A DNA stretch of 64,000 nucleotides from Bacillota bacterium (GTDB lineage Bacteria > Bacillota > Clostridia > Christensenellales > Aristaeellaceae): NCBI GenBank assembly GCA_023392515.1, contig JAEVYX010000042.1, forward strand, positions 1 to 64,000. The letters are read 5' to 3'. Made by a program: the position numbers and the translations under genes. Shown in pieces: positions 50,348 to 59,483 of the stretch (its first letter is position 1; the number at the start of each line of letters is the position of its first letter). The notes beneath the pieces are model-generated. The model had not been told where the DNA came from, made no database searches, and saw only the letters and a program-made list of their open reading frames with translations.

Positions 50348-52609
50348 ATGGGATTTATGACCGATCCCTGGCGTGTGGTAGAGCGGGGCTGGCAACCGGA
50401 AACAATGCGCCTGGGAGAAAGCCTTTGCTCCATGGGAAATGGATATATGGGTCTGAGAGGCAACTTTGAGGAGGACTATACGGGCGATCACCATCAAGGT
50501 ACGTATCTGGGAGGTGTATGGTTTCCAGATAAAACCAGGGTCGGCTGGTGGAAAAACGGCTATCCCCAATACTTTGGCAAAGTGATCAATGCTGTAAACC
50601 TGATCGGAATTCAGGTTATGGTGGACGGTCAGCCCTTGGATTTGAATTGCTATCCCGTTACGGAATTCCTGCGGGAAGTGGATATGAAAACCGGTGTTTT
50701 GCACAGAGCAGCAAAGGTGCGTATGGAAAAAGGCACGGTACTCATTGAAAGCCGCCGGATTGTATCCACCGCGCAAAAAGAACTATTGGCTATCCGCTAC
50801 AGCGTTACAACTTCCTTTTCATCATTGGTTGAAATGAAACCGTATCTAGACGGTAATGTGCGCAATCTGGATGCCAACTATGATGAAACGTTCTGGGATA
50901 TGCTGGAGGAAAGGCAGGCGGGGGAAACCTGCGGTTTGCTCGCCAAGACCAAGGCGAATCCTTTTGATGCGCCGCGTTTTGCAGTGGCGGCTGCCATGCG
51001 TGTCCGCGCAGACGGTATGGAATATGACGGGATTGAAACAAAAAGCGGCTGGTGCGCAGCTGCATACCAAAAGAGGGCAGCGGCTGGGGAAACCATAACG
51101 ATGGATAAGTTCTCCGTAGCGGTTACCAGCAGGGATCACGCACAGGAAGACCTGCTGCAGTTGGCCTTATCCCTGGCAGAGAAGGCATCTTCAAAGGGGT
51201 TTGAAAGCGCATTAAGCTATCATGCTGCCGTATGGGAAAAAAGGTGGGAACAAGCAGACATACGCATCGACGAGGATGATTCCGCCCAGCAGGGCATCCG
51301 CTTCAATTTGTTTCAGCTATTCAGCACTTATACAGGGGATGACGCAAGGCTGAACATTGGCCCTAAAGGTTTTACCGGTGAAAAGTACGGCGGGGCTACC
51401 TATTGGGATACGGAAGCCTATTGTTTGCCGGTTTATATGGCAATAGCGGGGGAGCATGTGGCAAAACAGCTGCTCCTGTACCGCCACCTGCAGCTTCCTG
51501 GGGCTTATCACAACGCGATGCAGCAAGGCCTCAATGGGGCGCTGTTTCCGATGGTCACATTTACCGGCGTGGAATGCCACAACGAATGGGAGATCACCTT
51601 TGAGGAAATTCACCGGAATGGAGCCATTGCACACGCAATTTTTAACTATATGACCTTCACGGGTGATACGGCTTACTTGAAAAAAGAAGGCTTGGAAGTA
51701 TTGGCAGGTATCGGCCGCTTCTGGGAAAGCCGGGTGCATTTTTCCGGGCGGGCCGGAAAGTACATGATCCATGGTGTAACAGGGCCAAACGAATACGAAA
51801 ACAATGTAAACAACAATTGGTACACCAACCGCATTGCTGCCTGGTGCCTGGATTTTCTGGTGGAGGCAGCCGGGCTTTGCGGACCGCAGCGGGTGCGGGA
51901 AGTGGGCCTCACGCCCGATGAGCTTATGCACATGAAAGAGATTTCCCAGAACATGTATTATGCCGAGGATAAAGAGCAAGGTATCTTTGTTCAGCATGAT
52001 ACCTTCCTGGACAAGGAAATCCGTCCGGCAGCAGAAATACCTGACGGGGAGCGTCCCATCAATCAGCACTGGTCCTGGGACCATATTCTTCGATCCTGCT
52101 ACATCAAACAAGCGGATGTGCTGCAGGGGTTATACTTCCTTGGCCATTTGTATACCAAGGATGAGAAGAAGCGCAATTTTGACTTTTATGAGCCATTGAC
52201 CGTACATGAAAGCAGCTTGTCGCCCTGTGTTCACAGTATTTTGGCATCGGAGATTGGCTATCGGGAAAAGGCGGTTGAAATGTACCGCCGCACAGCCAGG
52301 CTTGACCTGGATAATATCAACCATGATACCGAGGATGGCCTGCACATTACCAGCATGTCTGGAAGTTGGCTTTCCATCGTTCAGGGCTTTGCGGGGATGC
52401 GCACTGCCAAAGGCCTGTCCTTTTCTCCCTTTTTGCCGGGGGGCTGGAAAGGGTATTCCTTTCAGCTGATTTATAGGGGCAGGCTTTTAAAGGTGGAGGT
52501 AACGGGAAAAGGGACGGCCCTGACCTTGGTAAAAGGTGAAAAGCTGGGGTTGAAACTGTATGAAAAGGATATCACTTTGGACAAAGAGTGCTTTATGCCA
52601 AACCCATAA
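50348..52609 (+). CDS. GH65 disaccharide phosphorylase (maltose/kojibiose/nigerose type)
   Basis: A 753-residue family 65 phosphorylase that splits an alpha-glucoside with phosphate to beta-glucose 1-phosphate and glucose. It has the N-terminal super-sandwich domain starting FMTDPWRVVERGWQPE, the catalytic (alpha/alpha)6 barrel with the general-acid Glu in CHNEWEITFEEIHRNGAI and the GVTGPNEYENNVNNNWYTNR motif, and a C-terminal sandwich. GGGGAGGA precedes the ATG at 50348; an upstream in-frame extension would cross the operator. No beta-phosphoglucomutase gene is adjacent. Which disaccharide is used cannot be told from motifs alone. Confidence 0.95.
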   Translation: MGFMTDPWRVVERGWQPETMRLGESLCSMGNGYMGLRGNFEEDYTGDHHQGTYLGGVWFPDKTRVGWWKNGYPQYFGKVINAVNLIGIQVMVDGQPLDLNCYPVTEFLREVDMKTGVLHRAAKVRMEKGTVLIESRRIVSTAQKELLAIRYSVTTSFSSLVEMKPYLDGNVRNLDANYDETFWDMLEERQAGETCGLLAKTKANPFDAPRFAVAAAMRVRADGMEYDGIETKSGWCAAAYQKRAAAGETITMDKFSVAVTSRDHAQEDLLQLALSLAEKASSKGFESALSYHAAVWEKRWEQADIRIDEDDSAQQGIRFNLFQLFSTYTGDDARLNIGPKGFTGEKYGGATYWDTEAYCLPVYMAIAGEHVAKQLLLYRHLQLPGAYHNAMQQGLNGALFPMVTFTGVECHNEWEITFEEIHRNGAIAHAIFNYMTFTGDTAYLKKEGLEVLAGIGRFWESRVHFSGRAGKYMIHGVTGPNEYENNVNNNWYTNRIAAWCLDFLVEAAGLCGPQRVREVGLTPDELMHMKEISQNMYYAEDKEQGIFVQHDTFLDKEIRPAAEIPDGERPINQHWSWDHILRSCYIKQADVLQGLYFLGHLYTKDEKKRNFDFYEPLTVHESSLSPCVHSILASEIGYREKAVEMYRRTARLDLDNINHDTEDGLHITSMSGSWLSIVQGFAGMRTAKGLSFSPFLPGGWKGYSFQLIYRGRLLKVEVTGKGTALTLVKGEKLGLKLYEKDITLDKECFMPNP

Positions 52610-52629
52610 TTGGCAAAAGATTATTCGAG

Positions 52630-52669
52630 AAAAGCAGCAATGAATGAAAAGTCGTTGCTGCTTTTCTAT
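52630..52669 (+). terminator. Rho-independent terminator after GH65 gene
   Basis: AAAAGCAGCAA (52630-52640) pairs with TTGCTGCTTTT (52655-52665), followed by CTATTTAT. Confidence 0.88.
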
Positions 52670-52743
52670 TTATAGGATTTTGTTTAGCCGCGAAGTTAGG
52701 CAAATGCCAAAATGATAACGCTTAAAATTGATGTGCAGCCCGC

Positions 52744-52771
52744 ACCTGCATCCTTTCTTGCTCATAGGATG
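52744..52771 (+). promoter_or_regulatory. Candidate SigK-type promoter of dpaAB
   Basis: AC (52744-52745), 17 bases, CATAGGATG (52763-52771), one mismatch from CATAnnnTA. It lies 30 bases before dpaA. In Bacillus the equivalent spoVF operon is known to depend on SigK. Confidence 0.5.
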
Positions 52772-52800
52772 GACCAGCGGCGTGAGGGGAGAAATCAGGC

Positions 52801-53634
52801 ATGCGTGTTTGTGTGGTGGGCGGTGACGACAGGCTTCGGCTGATGGCGGAATTACTCTACCATAAGGGCTATGATGTGCATACATGGGGCCATGGCATTG
52901 AGGATCAGCCGGAAGTGATACATGAAGCCCAAGCGGTAATACTGCCCATCCCGAGAGCAGCGAATGAAGGCATGATTCCCGCACCCTTCTCCAACAGACC
53001 GATCCGGGTAAAACGTGTTGTTGAATTGATACCGGAAAAGGCTTGGGTTATGGCGGGCGTGCTGGATGAAGAACTTTCCCACGGGGCATCTCAGAAGGAT
53101 TGGCGGCTTCTCCTTCCTGGCCTGGACCCTTCCTATGAAGAGAAAAACGCCATGCCATCAGCGGAAGGGGCAATTTTTGCCGCCATGGAAAAAGCCGACC
53201 ATACCCTTTGCGGCAGCCATTGCTTGATTATCGGGCCAGGACGCATTGGAAAAGAGCTGGCAAGGATGCTCCTGGGCCTGGGAGCCAGGGTTACGATAGC
53301 TGCCCGGCGTGAAGAAGCCTTGCATGAGGCCGCGAAAATGGGTTGCATTACCATACCCATGAAAGAGCTGCCTGATGCTGCGAAAACGACTGACGTTCTA
53401 TTCAATACCGCACCTTCACCCGTGGCTGGAGAAGAGGTTCTAGCAGCCTTGCCCATACATGCACTTGCCATTGATTTGGCCAGCGCACCCTATGGCATCG
53501 ATTTGAACGCAGCAAAACGCTGCGGCATTCAGGCTTGGCGGGAGGGGGGGATCCCCGGCCGGTATGCGCCCCGGACGGCGGCAGCCATTCTTCTTCAATA
53601 CTTTGAAGCGCACACGAGGAGTGATTCTAAATGA
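52801..53634 (+). CDS. dpaA: Dipicolinate synthase subunit A
   Basis: The 277-residue subunit of the enzyme that oxidises the tetrahydrodipicolinate-related intermediate to dipicolinic acid, the Ca-chelated component of the spore core. It has an N-terminal domain (VCVVGGDDRLRLMAELL), the family signature NAMPSAEGAIFAAME, and an NAD(P)-binding fold (HCLIIGPGRIGKELARMLLGLGARVTIAAR). AGGGGAG precedes the ATG. It overlaps dpaB by four bases (ATGA). Synthesis occurs in the mother cell. Confidence 0.96.
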   Translation: MRVCVVGGDDRLRLMAELLYHKGYDVHTWGHGIEDQPEVIHEAQAVILPIPRAANEGMIPAPFSNRPIRVKRVVELIPEKAWVMAGVLDEELSHGASQKDWRLLLPGLDPSYEEKNAMPSAEGAIFAAMEKADHTLCGSHCLIIGPGRIGKELARMLLGLGARVTIAARREEALHEAAKMGCITIPMKELPDAAKTTDVLFNTAPSPVAGEEVLAALPIHALAIDLASAPYGIDLNAAKRCGIQAWREGGIPGRYAPRTAAAILLQYFEAHTRSDSK

Positions 53635-54215
53635 CGCAGACCCGCGTTGGCTTTGCCATGACAGGGTCCTTTTGTACCTTTGCGCAGGTTTTTGCCCAGA
53701 TGGAGAGCCTGGTCGCCAGAGGGTATGATGTAACCCCAATCCTTTCCTATAATGCAGGGCGGGAGGAAAACCGCTTTTTTTCCCCGGCGCAAATTCATCA
53801 GCGGTTGGAGGAAATCACCGGGAAAAAACCCTTGACTACTTTGAATGAGGTTGAGCCGATCGGGCCAAAGAAGCTGTTGGATATTTACGTAATAGCCCCC
53901 GCCACCGGCAACAGCCTGGGGAAACTGGCCAATGGCGTTTATGATACTCCGGCACTGTTGGGGGCAAAATCCCACTTGAGAAACGGGAGACCCCTTGTGC
54001 TGGCCGTATCAACCAATGACGGCCTTGCGTTAAGCGCGCTCAATATCGGAAAGCTTCTTGCCGTTGACAATGTCTTTTTTGTACCCTATGGTCAGGACGA
54101 TCCTTTTGCCAAGCCCAGGTCGCTGGTTGCCCATTTTGACAAAATACCCGAAACCGTAGCCGCGGCCCTGGCGGGGGTTCAAATACAGCCAATGTTATTG
54201 GAAAAGGGTAAGTAA
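53631..54215 (+). CDS. dpaB: Dipicolinate synthase subunit B (flavoprotein-like)
   Basis: A 194-residue flavoprotein-family subunit (UbiX/Dfp-like fold). It has VGFAMTGSFCTFAQVFAQME at the nucleotide-binding start, the IYVIAPATGNSLGKLANGVYDTPALLGAKSHLRN block and LAVSTNDGL. It works with DpaA in dipicolinate formation. Start overlaps the dpaA stop. The two genes make a compact sporulation operon with its own terminator; dapG/dapA, present in the Bacillus operon, are absent. Confidence 0.96.
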   Translation: MTQTRVGFAMTGSFCTFAQVFAQMESLVARGYDVTPILSYNAGREENRFFSPAQIHQRLEEITGKKPLTTLNEVEPIGPKKLLDIYVIAPATGNSLGKLANGVYDTPALLGAKSHLRNGRPLVLAVSTNDGLALSALNIGKLLAVDNVFFVPYGQDDPFAKPRSLVAHFDKIPETVAAALAGVQIQPMLLEKGK

Positions 54216-54238
54216 ATCCCTTTCAATCCGGATCGTTT

Positions 54239-54277
54239 AAAAGCACTCGGTGTGATTTATCAGCCGAGTGTTTTTTG
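54239..54277 (+). terminator. Rho-independent terminator after dpaAB
   Basis: CACTCGG (54244-54250) pairs with CCGAGTG (54264-54270), followed by six T residues. Confidence 0.88.
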
Positions 54278-54324
54278 TATGTAATAGATCCAAAGAATGT
54301 CCCCCTCAATCCAAATATTATCGG

Positions 54325-54352
54325 TTGTATTTCTGTATCGATTCCATATACT
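54325..54352 (+). promoter_or_regulatory. Sigma-A-type promoter of the ribose-type importer
   Basis: TTGTAT (54325-54330), 16 bases, TATACT (54347-54352). A consensus GGAGG ribosome site follows about 50 bases later. Confidence 0.5.
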
Positions 54353-54407
54353 TAAATAATCTAGTATATGCTTTCGGGCATAGGGTAGCAGGATGAGGAG
54401 GGCAGAC

Positions 54408-55928
54408 ATGAACGGATGCCTCATCGATATGCAGAATATCTGCAAGTCTTTTCCAGGCGTAAAGGCACTGGATCATGTATCATTTGATGTACGGCCCGGT
54501 GAAGTTCATGCTCTTTTGGGGGAGAACGGCGCCGGAAAGTCTACACTGATGAAGATTCTCGCAGGCATTTATGAGCGGGACGAGGGAACGTTCCTGGTGA
54601 ACGGGGCGCCTGTGGGCAGTTTAACACCGCGCCAGGCACAGGAATTGGGCATTGCCATTATTCATCAGGAGTTGAATATGTGCCAGCACCTGACTGTAGC
54701 TGAAAATATGTTTCTCGGCCGGGAAAAGGTAAAATGGCTGAATATTCAGCAAAAAGCGCTGAACAAGGAAGCAGCGAAGGTGCTTGCCCGGCTGAAGCTG
54801 GATATCCGGCCAGATACCGTGGTAGGCCGGCTGCCTGTATCCAAGCAGCAAATGGTGGAGATCGCCAAGGCCTTGTCCACCAACTGCAAAGTGCTGGTAA
54901 TGGATGAGCCCACGTCCGCCTTGACGGCCAGGGAAGTGGAAGAACTCAACCGCATTATTCTGGAATTAAAGGCACAAGGCTGCGGTATTGTTTATATCTC
55001 CCATCGGTTGGAGGAACTGGCACCCATCGCGGACAGGGTGACGGTGCTGCGGGACGGGAAGTACGTGGATACAAAGAATTTTGCCGACACATCCGTTCCG
55101 GAGATTATCGCCATGATGGTCGGACGGGAGATCAAGGAAAAGTTTCCCCATGTGAGCTGCAACAAGGGTGAAAAGCTGATGGAGGTTCGCCATTTGACGG
55201 CGGGCCATGCTGTTCAGGATGTGAGCTTTTCCCTTTATAAAGGCGAAATTCTGGGCTTCGCCGGGCTGCTGGGCGCCGGCCGTACAGAATTGATCCGTGC
55301 AATATTTGGTGCAGACAAAATCGACAAGGGCGAGATTCTTCTTGATGGCAAGGTGGTTCATATTGCCACCCCAAGGGATGCGATCGCCGCCGGGATCGTC
55401 TGCGTGCCGGAGGACCGAAAAAAGGAAGGGCTTTGTGTGGAGCTTAGCCTGCGGGAGAACGTGGGCTTGGCGAACCTAGACAGGATAAAGGGCCCCCTTA
55501 CCACTGTCCGCATCCGGAAGGAAGCGGAGTTGACAAAGCGGGCCATCAGTGAACTGAAAATCAAGACGCCCACCCAGTTGCAGCAGGCAAAAAACCTGTC
55601 CGGCGGCAACCAGCAAAAGGTGGTTGTGGGCAAGTGGCTGGTACGGGATGCCGGTGTTTACCTTTTTGACGAGCCTACCCGGGGCATCGACGTAGCTGCC
55701 AAGGTGGAAATCTATCATCTGATGAACCGGCTGAAGGAAGCAGGTTACGGGGTATTGTTTATCTCTTCGGAGATGCCCGAAGTTCTGGGTATGGCAGACC
55801 GCATCCTGGTCATGTGCGATGGGCGTATTACCGGTGAAATGATGGCCAAGGATGCCACTCAGGCAGAGATTATGCGATATGCCACACAGTTTAAGGCAAA
55901 GGGAGGAAACGGACAGTATGCAGTCTGA
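54408..55928 (+). CDS. Ribose-type sugar ABC importer ATPase (RbsA/MglA-like)
   Basis: A 506-residue two-domain ATPase. Domain 1 is intact: Walker A GENGAGKST, signature LPVSKQQMVEIAKAL, Walker B VLVMDEPTSAL. Domain 2 shows the usual RbsA substitutions (GLLGAGRTEL) but keeps LSGGNQQKV and LFDEPTRGID. ATG 54408 follows GAGGAGGG. The order ATPase-permease-binding protein is standard for the CUT2 class of pentose/galactose importers. Substrate cannot be fixed. A degenerate paralogue lies in the convergent operon at 58050-59483. Confidence 0.95.
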   Translation: MNGCLIDMQNICKSFPGVKALDHVSFDVRPGEVHALLGENGAGKSTLMKILAGIYERDEGTFLVNGAPVGSLTPRQAQELGIAIIHQELNMCQHLTVAENMFLGREKVKWLNIQQKALNKEAAKVLARLKLDIRPDTVVGRLPVSKQQMVEIAKALSTNCKVLVMDEPTSALTAREVEELNRIILELKAQGCGIVYISHRLEELAPIADRVTVLRDGKYVDTKNFADTSVPEIIAMMVGREIKEKFPHVSCNKGEKLMEVRHLTAGHAVQDVSFSLYKGEILGFAGLLGAGRTELIRAIFGADKIDKGEILLDGKVVHIATPRDAIAAGIVCVPEDRKKEGLCVELSLRENVGLANLDRIKGPLTTVRIRKEAELTKRAISELKIKTPTQLQQAKNLSGGNQQKVVVGKWLVRDAGVYLFDEPTRGIDVAAKVEIYHLMNRLKEAGYGVLFISSEMPEVLGMADRILVMCDGRITGEMMAKDATQAEIMRYATQFKAKGGNGQYAV

Positions 55929-56964
55929 TACGAAAAAGGTAGGCTTCGTCAAGCGGATGATGTCCATTCGCGGCATGGGGCAAGTGGTGTCCGTGACTGT
56001 GGCGCTGCTTTTGATGATTTTGGTGTTTGCGCTGCTCAACGGTTCCTTCATCTCCCCAAGAAACGTAACGAATCTTCTGCGTCAGGTAGCGCCCATCCTC
56101 ATTATCGGCATCGGGCAATCCTTCGTTTTGATTACCGCGGGGATTGACTTGTCCATTGGGTCGGTGGCTGGCATGTCCTGCATGATGTCCGCCACACTGA
56201 TGACCAAAGGCGGCATGGGTGCGCTGCCTGCCACGATTATTACAATCCTGAGCTGCGTAATGATCGGCTTGATTAACGGTACGCTTATATCCAGAGCAAA
56301 GCTGCCTCCCTTTATCGCGACCTTGGGTACCATGATTATAGCCCGCGGCATTGCGCAATTGGTGAACAACAATATGAACACCGACGGCATTACCGCAGAA
56401 GCCTTCCGCAACATCTTCTATTACGGATCCTTCCTGGGCGTTTATTCTCCCATCTGGCTAGCGCTGGGCCTGTTCCTGATCTTCAACTTCGTACTGGCGA
56501 AAACCCGGACAGGGCGGCATATTTACGCCATTGGCAGCAACTATGAAGCCGCCAAATTCTCCGGGGTCAACGTGAAATTGTCCGAGACCAAGGCCTACAT
56601 GTTCAGCGCATTCCTGGCAAGTATCGTGGGGCTGATTCTTACCGCGCAAAGCGGCATGGGCAGCATGGATGCCGGTAACGGATACGAGCTTAACGCTGTG
56701 GCAGCTTCCGTGATTGGCGGTGTGAGCACCATGGGCGGCCAGGGCCTCCTGTTTGGTACGGTGATCGGCGCTTTCATCTGGGGCGTTTTGAATAACGGCC
56801 TTCAATTTGCCGGGGCGCCATTGGCATTGAGGAACTTGGTTATAGGCGTGGTTGTCATCATTTCCGTATTGATTGACAGGGTAGCCAGAGGCAATGTCAT
56901 TGATATCGGCAAGCTTCTCAAATTCCGGAAAGCCCATCCTCCGGAGGACTCCATTACGCTGTAA
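55918..56964 (+). CDS. Ribose-type sugar ABC importer permease (RbsC-like)
   Basis: A 348-residue CUT2 permease with eight to ten hydrophobic helices. The signature ITAGIDLSIGSVAGMS and the LIGTRTGRHIYAIGSNYEAAKFSGVNV-type loop (here LAKTRTGRHIYAIGSN) are diagnostic for RbsC. The ATG at 55918 overlaps the ATPase gene by 11 bases, with GGGAGGAAA upstream. It is followed by a double hairpin and then the binding-protein gene. Confidence 0.95.
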   Translation: MQSDTKKVGFVKRMMSIRGMGQVVSVTVALLLMILVFALLNGSFISPRNVTNLLRQVAPILIIGIGQSFVLITAGIDLSIGSVAGMSCMMSATLMTKGGMGALPATIITILSCVMIGLINGTLISRAKLPPFIATLGTMIIARGIAQLVNNNMNTDGITAEAFRNIFYYGSFLGVYSPIWLALGLFLIFNFVLAKTRTGRHIYAIGSNYEAAKFSGVNVKLSETKAYMFSAFLASIVGLILTAQSGMGSMDAGNGYELNAVAASVIGGVSTMGGQGLLFGTVIGAFIWGVLNNGLQFAGAPLALRNLVIGVVVIISVLIDRVARGNVIDIGKLLKFRKAHPPEDSITL

Positions 56965-57015
56965 AACGGCCCGCTTCGCGGGGCGTTTGCTGGGCGCGAA
57001 AGCAAGGCACGCGCC
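56964..57015 (+). other. Tandem stem-loops between permease and binding-protein genes
   Basis: AAACGGCCCGC (56964-56974) opposes GCGGGGCGTTT (56978-56988) with a G-G mismatch and a TTC loop. A second stem, CTGGGCGCG (56990-56998) against CGCGCCAG (around 57008-57015), has one bulge. No long T run. They probably set differential expression of the binding protein. Confidence 0.6.
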
Positions 57016-57063
57016 AGAAACGAATTGCTTTGCAAACCCCAAATTCATAAGGAGGAACAACAC

Positions 57064-57975
57064 ATGAAAAAGCTGCTTTCCCTGGTATTGGCTCTGGCGC
57101 TGGTAGGCTGCCTGTTTACGGGCGTTGCGCTGGCCGAAGAAAAGAAACTCGTTTACCTCATCACCATGGACCGCATGGATCAGCATTGGGTCAGCGTGGA
57201 CAAGGGCGCTGCGGATATGGCTAAAGCGCTTGGGCTTGATTACAAGTGGGATGCTCCTGACAAGAAAGACAATGCCAAGCAGATCGAAGCTTTGAACAAT
57301 GCTGCCGCGGACGGCGCAGACCTGATCCTGTTGGCCGCCAATGATCCGGTAGCCATTTCCATGGCTGTGAAGACCGCCAAGGAAGCCGGCGTTAAGATTA
57401 TCTATGTGGACTCTCCCGCCGATGAAGCAGCCATCGCCACGTTGTCTACCGACAACTACAATGCTGGCAAGCTGGCTGCCCAAACGATGCTGGACGAATT
57501 CACCGCTGCCAACATCTCCAGCGGCAAGATCGGCATCATCAGCGTGAACACTGCTACCAACTCCACCATCCTTCGTGAGAAGGGCTTCCGCGATGTCATC
57601 TCTGCCAACGGCAGCTTCGAACTGCTGGAGACCGAGTATAAAGAAGGCGATGCCGCCGCTTCCCAGGAAGCTGCCACCAACTTCATCAACGGCAACGCGG
57701 ATCTCGTTGGCTTGTTCGGCGCGAATGAAGGCTCTACCGTTGGCGTAGGCAATGCCATCAAGGCTGCTGCCGGCGCTACCATCATCGGTATCGGCTTTGA
57801 CAAGTCTGATGCGATCATGGGCCTGCTCAAGGATGGTAGCCTGAAGGCCGCCATGGCACAGAACCCCTACACCATGGGCTATCTTGGCATGGCTCAGGCT
57901 TATGCGGCGCTTAACGACCTGAGCACCGGCCCCTCCGTTATCGACACCGGCGTCAGCGTGCTGCGCGGCGAGTGA
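57064..57975 (+). CDS. Ribose-type sugar-binding protein (RbsB-like)
   Basis: A 303-residue periplasmic-type binding protein of the Peripla_BP_4 family. Its N-terminus contains LVGC at residues 13-16, which could be a lipobox, followed ten residues later by an ALA-EE type I site; the mature form is thus ambiguous. The body has LVYLITMDRMDQHWVSVDKGA, DLILLAANDPVAI, NAGKLAAQTML and GIGFDKSDAIMGLLKDG, typical of CUT2 ligand binders. AAGGAGG precedes the ATG. High C-ending codon use suggests strong expression. Confidence 0.94.
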   Translation: MKKLLSLVLALALVGCLFTGVALAEEKKLVYLITMDRMDQHWVSVDKGAADMAKALGLDYKWDAPDKKDNAKQIEALNNAAADGADLILLAANDPVAISMAVKTAKEAGVKIIYVDSPADEAAIATLSTDNYNAGKLAAQTMLDEFTAANISSGKIGIISVNTATNSTILREKGFRDVISANGSFELLETEYKEGDAAASQEAATNFINGNADLVGLFGANEGSTVGVGNAIKAAAGATIIGIGFDKSDAIMGLLKDGSLKAAMAQNPYTMGYLGMAQAYAALNDLSTGPSVIDTGVSVLRGE

Positions 57976-57998
57976 TTTCTCAAAACACATAACAATTT

Positions 57999-58032
57999 GG
58001 GGCTGCGGCAATTGCCGCAGCCCCTTTGCTTG
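57999..58032. terminator. Terminator, 26-bp perfect palindrome
   Basis: GGGGCTGCGGCAA (57999-58011) pairs with TTGCCGCAGCCCC (58012-58024), followed by TTTGCTTG. It separates the importer operon from the convergent signalling operon. Confidence 0.85.
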
Positions 58033-58049
58033 TCATTTCGCTGACTTTG

Positions 58050-59483
58050 TCATAAAGGAAGCACTGACTCTTTCGCTGACTTTGTAATCCGGCCATCCTT
58101 GCACAGATATACGTTGTCTCCCAATCGGTAGGCTTCTGAAGGATTGGATGATAGTATCAACACACAAATGCCCCGCTGGGCGTAGTCTTCAATCAGTTCT
58201 TGGGTAATGCGCCCCAAATGGGGATCAGTTACCGACAATGGTTTGATCAGCACCAGCACCCGGGGGTGATACAGCAGCCATTTGGCATATACTAGACGCT
58301 GCAATTCTTCACTGGTTAGCGTGCGTATATCCTGGCAATCCACAATATGATTTCCCAGCTCTGCAATGAAGCGCTGGCGGATGCTCCTTCGGTATTTATT
58401 TTTGCTAAAGATAAGCCGTACCTTTCCTGACATGGCCATCATCAGGTTTTCAAGGGCGCTTAAGTGGGGAAAAAGCATGGACTCCGTGGGGTTTTCGCTT
58501 AGCACACAAACACCCTTCAGCAAGGCGCTTTGAAAGTTTCGGGGCTTATAGGGCTGTGTATTTAGCAGCATGCTGCCAGTAAATGCTTCGTTCCCTGTGA
58601 GTACCTTTAGCAGTGCGTCGTTCGTGCTGCCATCAATATCCAACAGGCTGGTTATCTCCCCCTTGCGCAGGGAAAGTGAGAGATGGAACAGCCTGTCGGT
58701 ATGGATATTCCGCAATTCCAATGCAAAGGGGGCATCCTCCAAATTGCGTAGAGGCCGTTCACTTCCCTCCATCAATACGGCTTCTGCCAATTGTTGATCG
58801 TAATAGGCTTTTTCGAAGGTACGGACCACATGCCCGCTGTCCATAATGGACATCCGGTCGGTATACTGAAACAGAACATCCAAATAAGTATCCACCAATA
58901 GAAAGGCAACGCCGTCGCGCTTTAAAGCATGAACGGTTTCAAAAACCGAAGTAATATCCATTGCGCTTAAAAACCTGGACAGGTCATTCAGCAGAATAAT
59001 TTGCGCACCCGTGGCGCTGGCCTTGATGAGTTCCACCTTGACCCTTTCCGGACCGGAGAGGGATTTGACAAGCGCGCTGGGGGATAAATTCTCCCCAAAG
59101 GACTGCAAGAGGATACGGGCTTGCTTTTCCAACACACTTTTACGTATGAAATATTTACGGAACCGGTTTCTTATTACAAATATGTTTTCAGCAACGCTCA
59201 TGTTGGAAATGAGCCAGCTTTCCCCGCCTACACACGCTACACGGCGGCGGCCGATAGGCAGGTATTCTTCCGGGGCAACCTGCCTGTCGTGGTAATAGAT
59301 GCGGCCGCTGTCCACCTCCAGACTGCCACGGAGCATATCTACTACCAGGGAGCGCTTATAAACGTTGTTGATCAAAAGCCCAAGGGTTTCGCCCATGAAA
59401 AGGTTCATGCGGAATCCATCCAGCAGACGGACTCCGTTGCTGGAGGAAAAAATATCCTCCATGCGAAGGATTTCTGTTTTCAT
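58050..59483 (-). CDS. Degenerate RbsA-like ABC protein (predicted inactive ATPase)
   Basis: A 477-residue two-domain protein with RbsA/MglA architecture but ruined nucleotide sites. Domain 1: the Walker A position reads LLINNVYKRSLVV (36-48) with the P-loop glycines and Ser/Thr lost, and Walker B reads IILLNDLSRF (162-171). Domain 2: Walker A reads LDIDGSTNDALLKV (281-294), and where RbsA has LFDEPTRGID this protein has LIKPLSVTD (412-420), losing the Asp-Glu pair. Remnants of the signature (SLSGPERVKVEL) and the LILSSNPSEAYRLGDNV tail persist. It overlaps the kinase stop by ATGA. A regulatory rather than motor role is inferred. Confidence 0.88.
   Translation of the reverse strand: MKTEILRMEDIFSSSNGVRLLDGFRMNLFMGETLGLLINNVYKRSLVVDMLRGSLEVDSGRIYYHDRQVAPEEYLPIGRRRVACVGGESWLISNMSVAENIFVIRNRFRKYFIRKSVLEKQARILLQSFGENLSPSALVKSLSGPERVKVELIKASATGAQIILLNDLSRFLSAMDITSVFETVHALKRDGVAFLLVDTYLDVLFQYTDRMSIMDSGHVVRTFEKAYYDQQLAEAVLMEGSERPLRNLEDAPFALELRNIHTDRLFHLSLSLRKGEITSLLDIDGSTNDALLKVLTGNEAFTGSMLLNTQPYKPRNFQSALLKGVCVLSENPTESMLFPHLSALENLMMAMSGKVRLIFSKNKYRRSIRQRFIAELGNHIVDCQDIRTLTSEELQRLVYAKWLLYHPRVLVLIKPLSVTDPHLGRITQELIEDYAQRGICVLILSSNPSEAYRLGDNVYLCKDGRITKSAKESVLPL

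Noticed and set aside
54408..57975. Naming the importer rbsACB outright
   Set aside because: The CUT2 architecture is clear, but ribose specificity, a ribokinase or an rbsR gene is not visible, so no rbs gene symbols were assigned.
56458..58011. 517-codon frame antisense to the permease and binding-protein genes
   Set aside because: It crosses two well-identified genes and their intergenic hairpins, with no recognisable domain; a codon-bias artefact.
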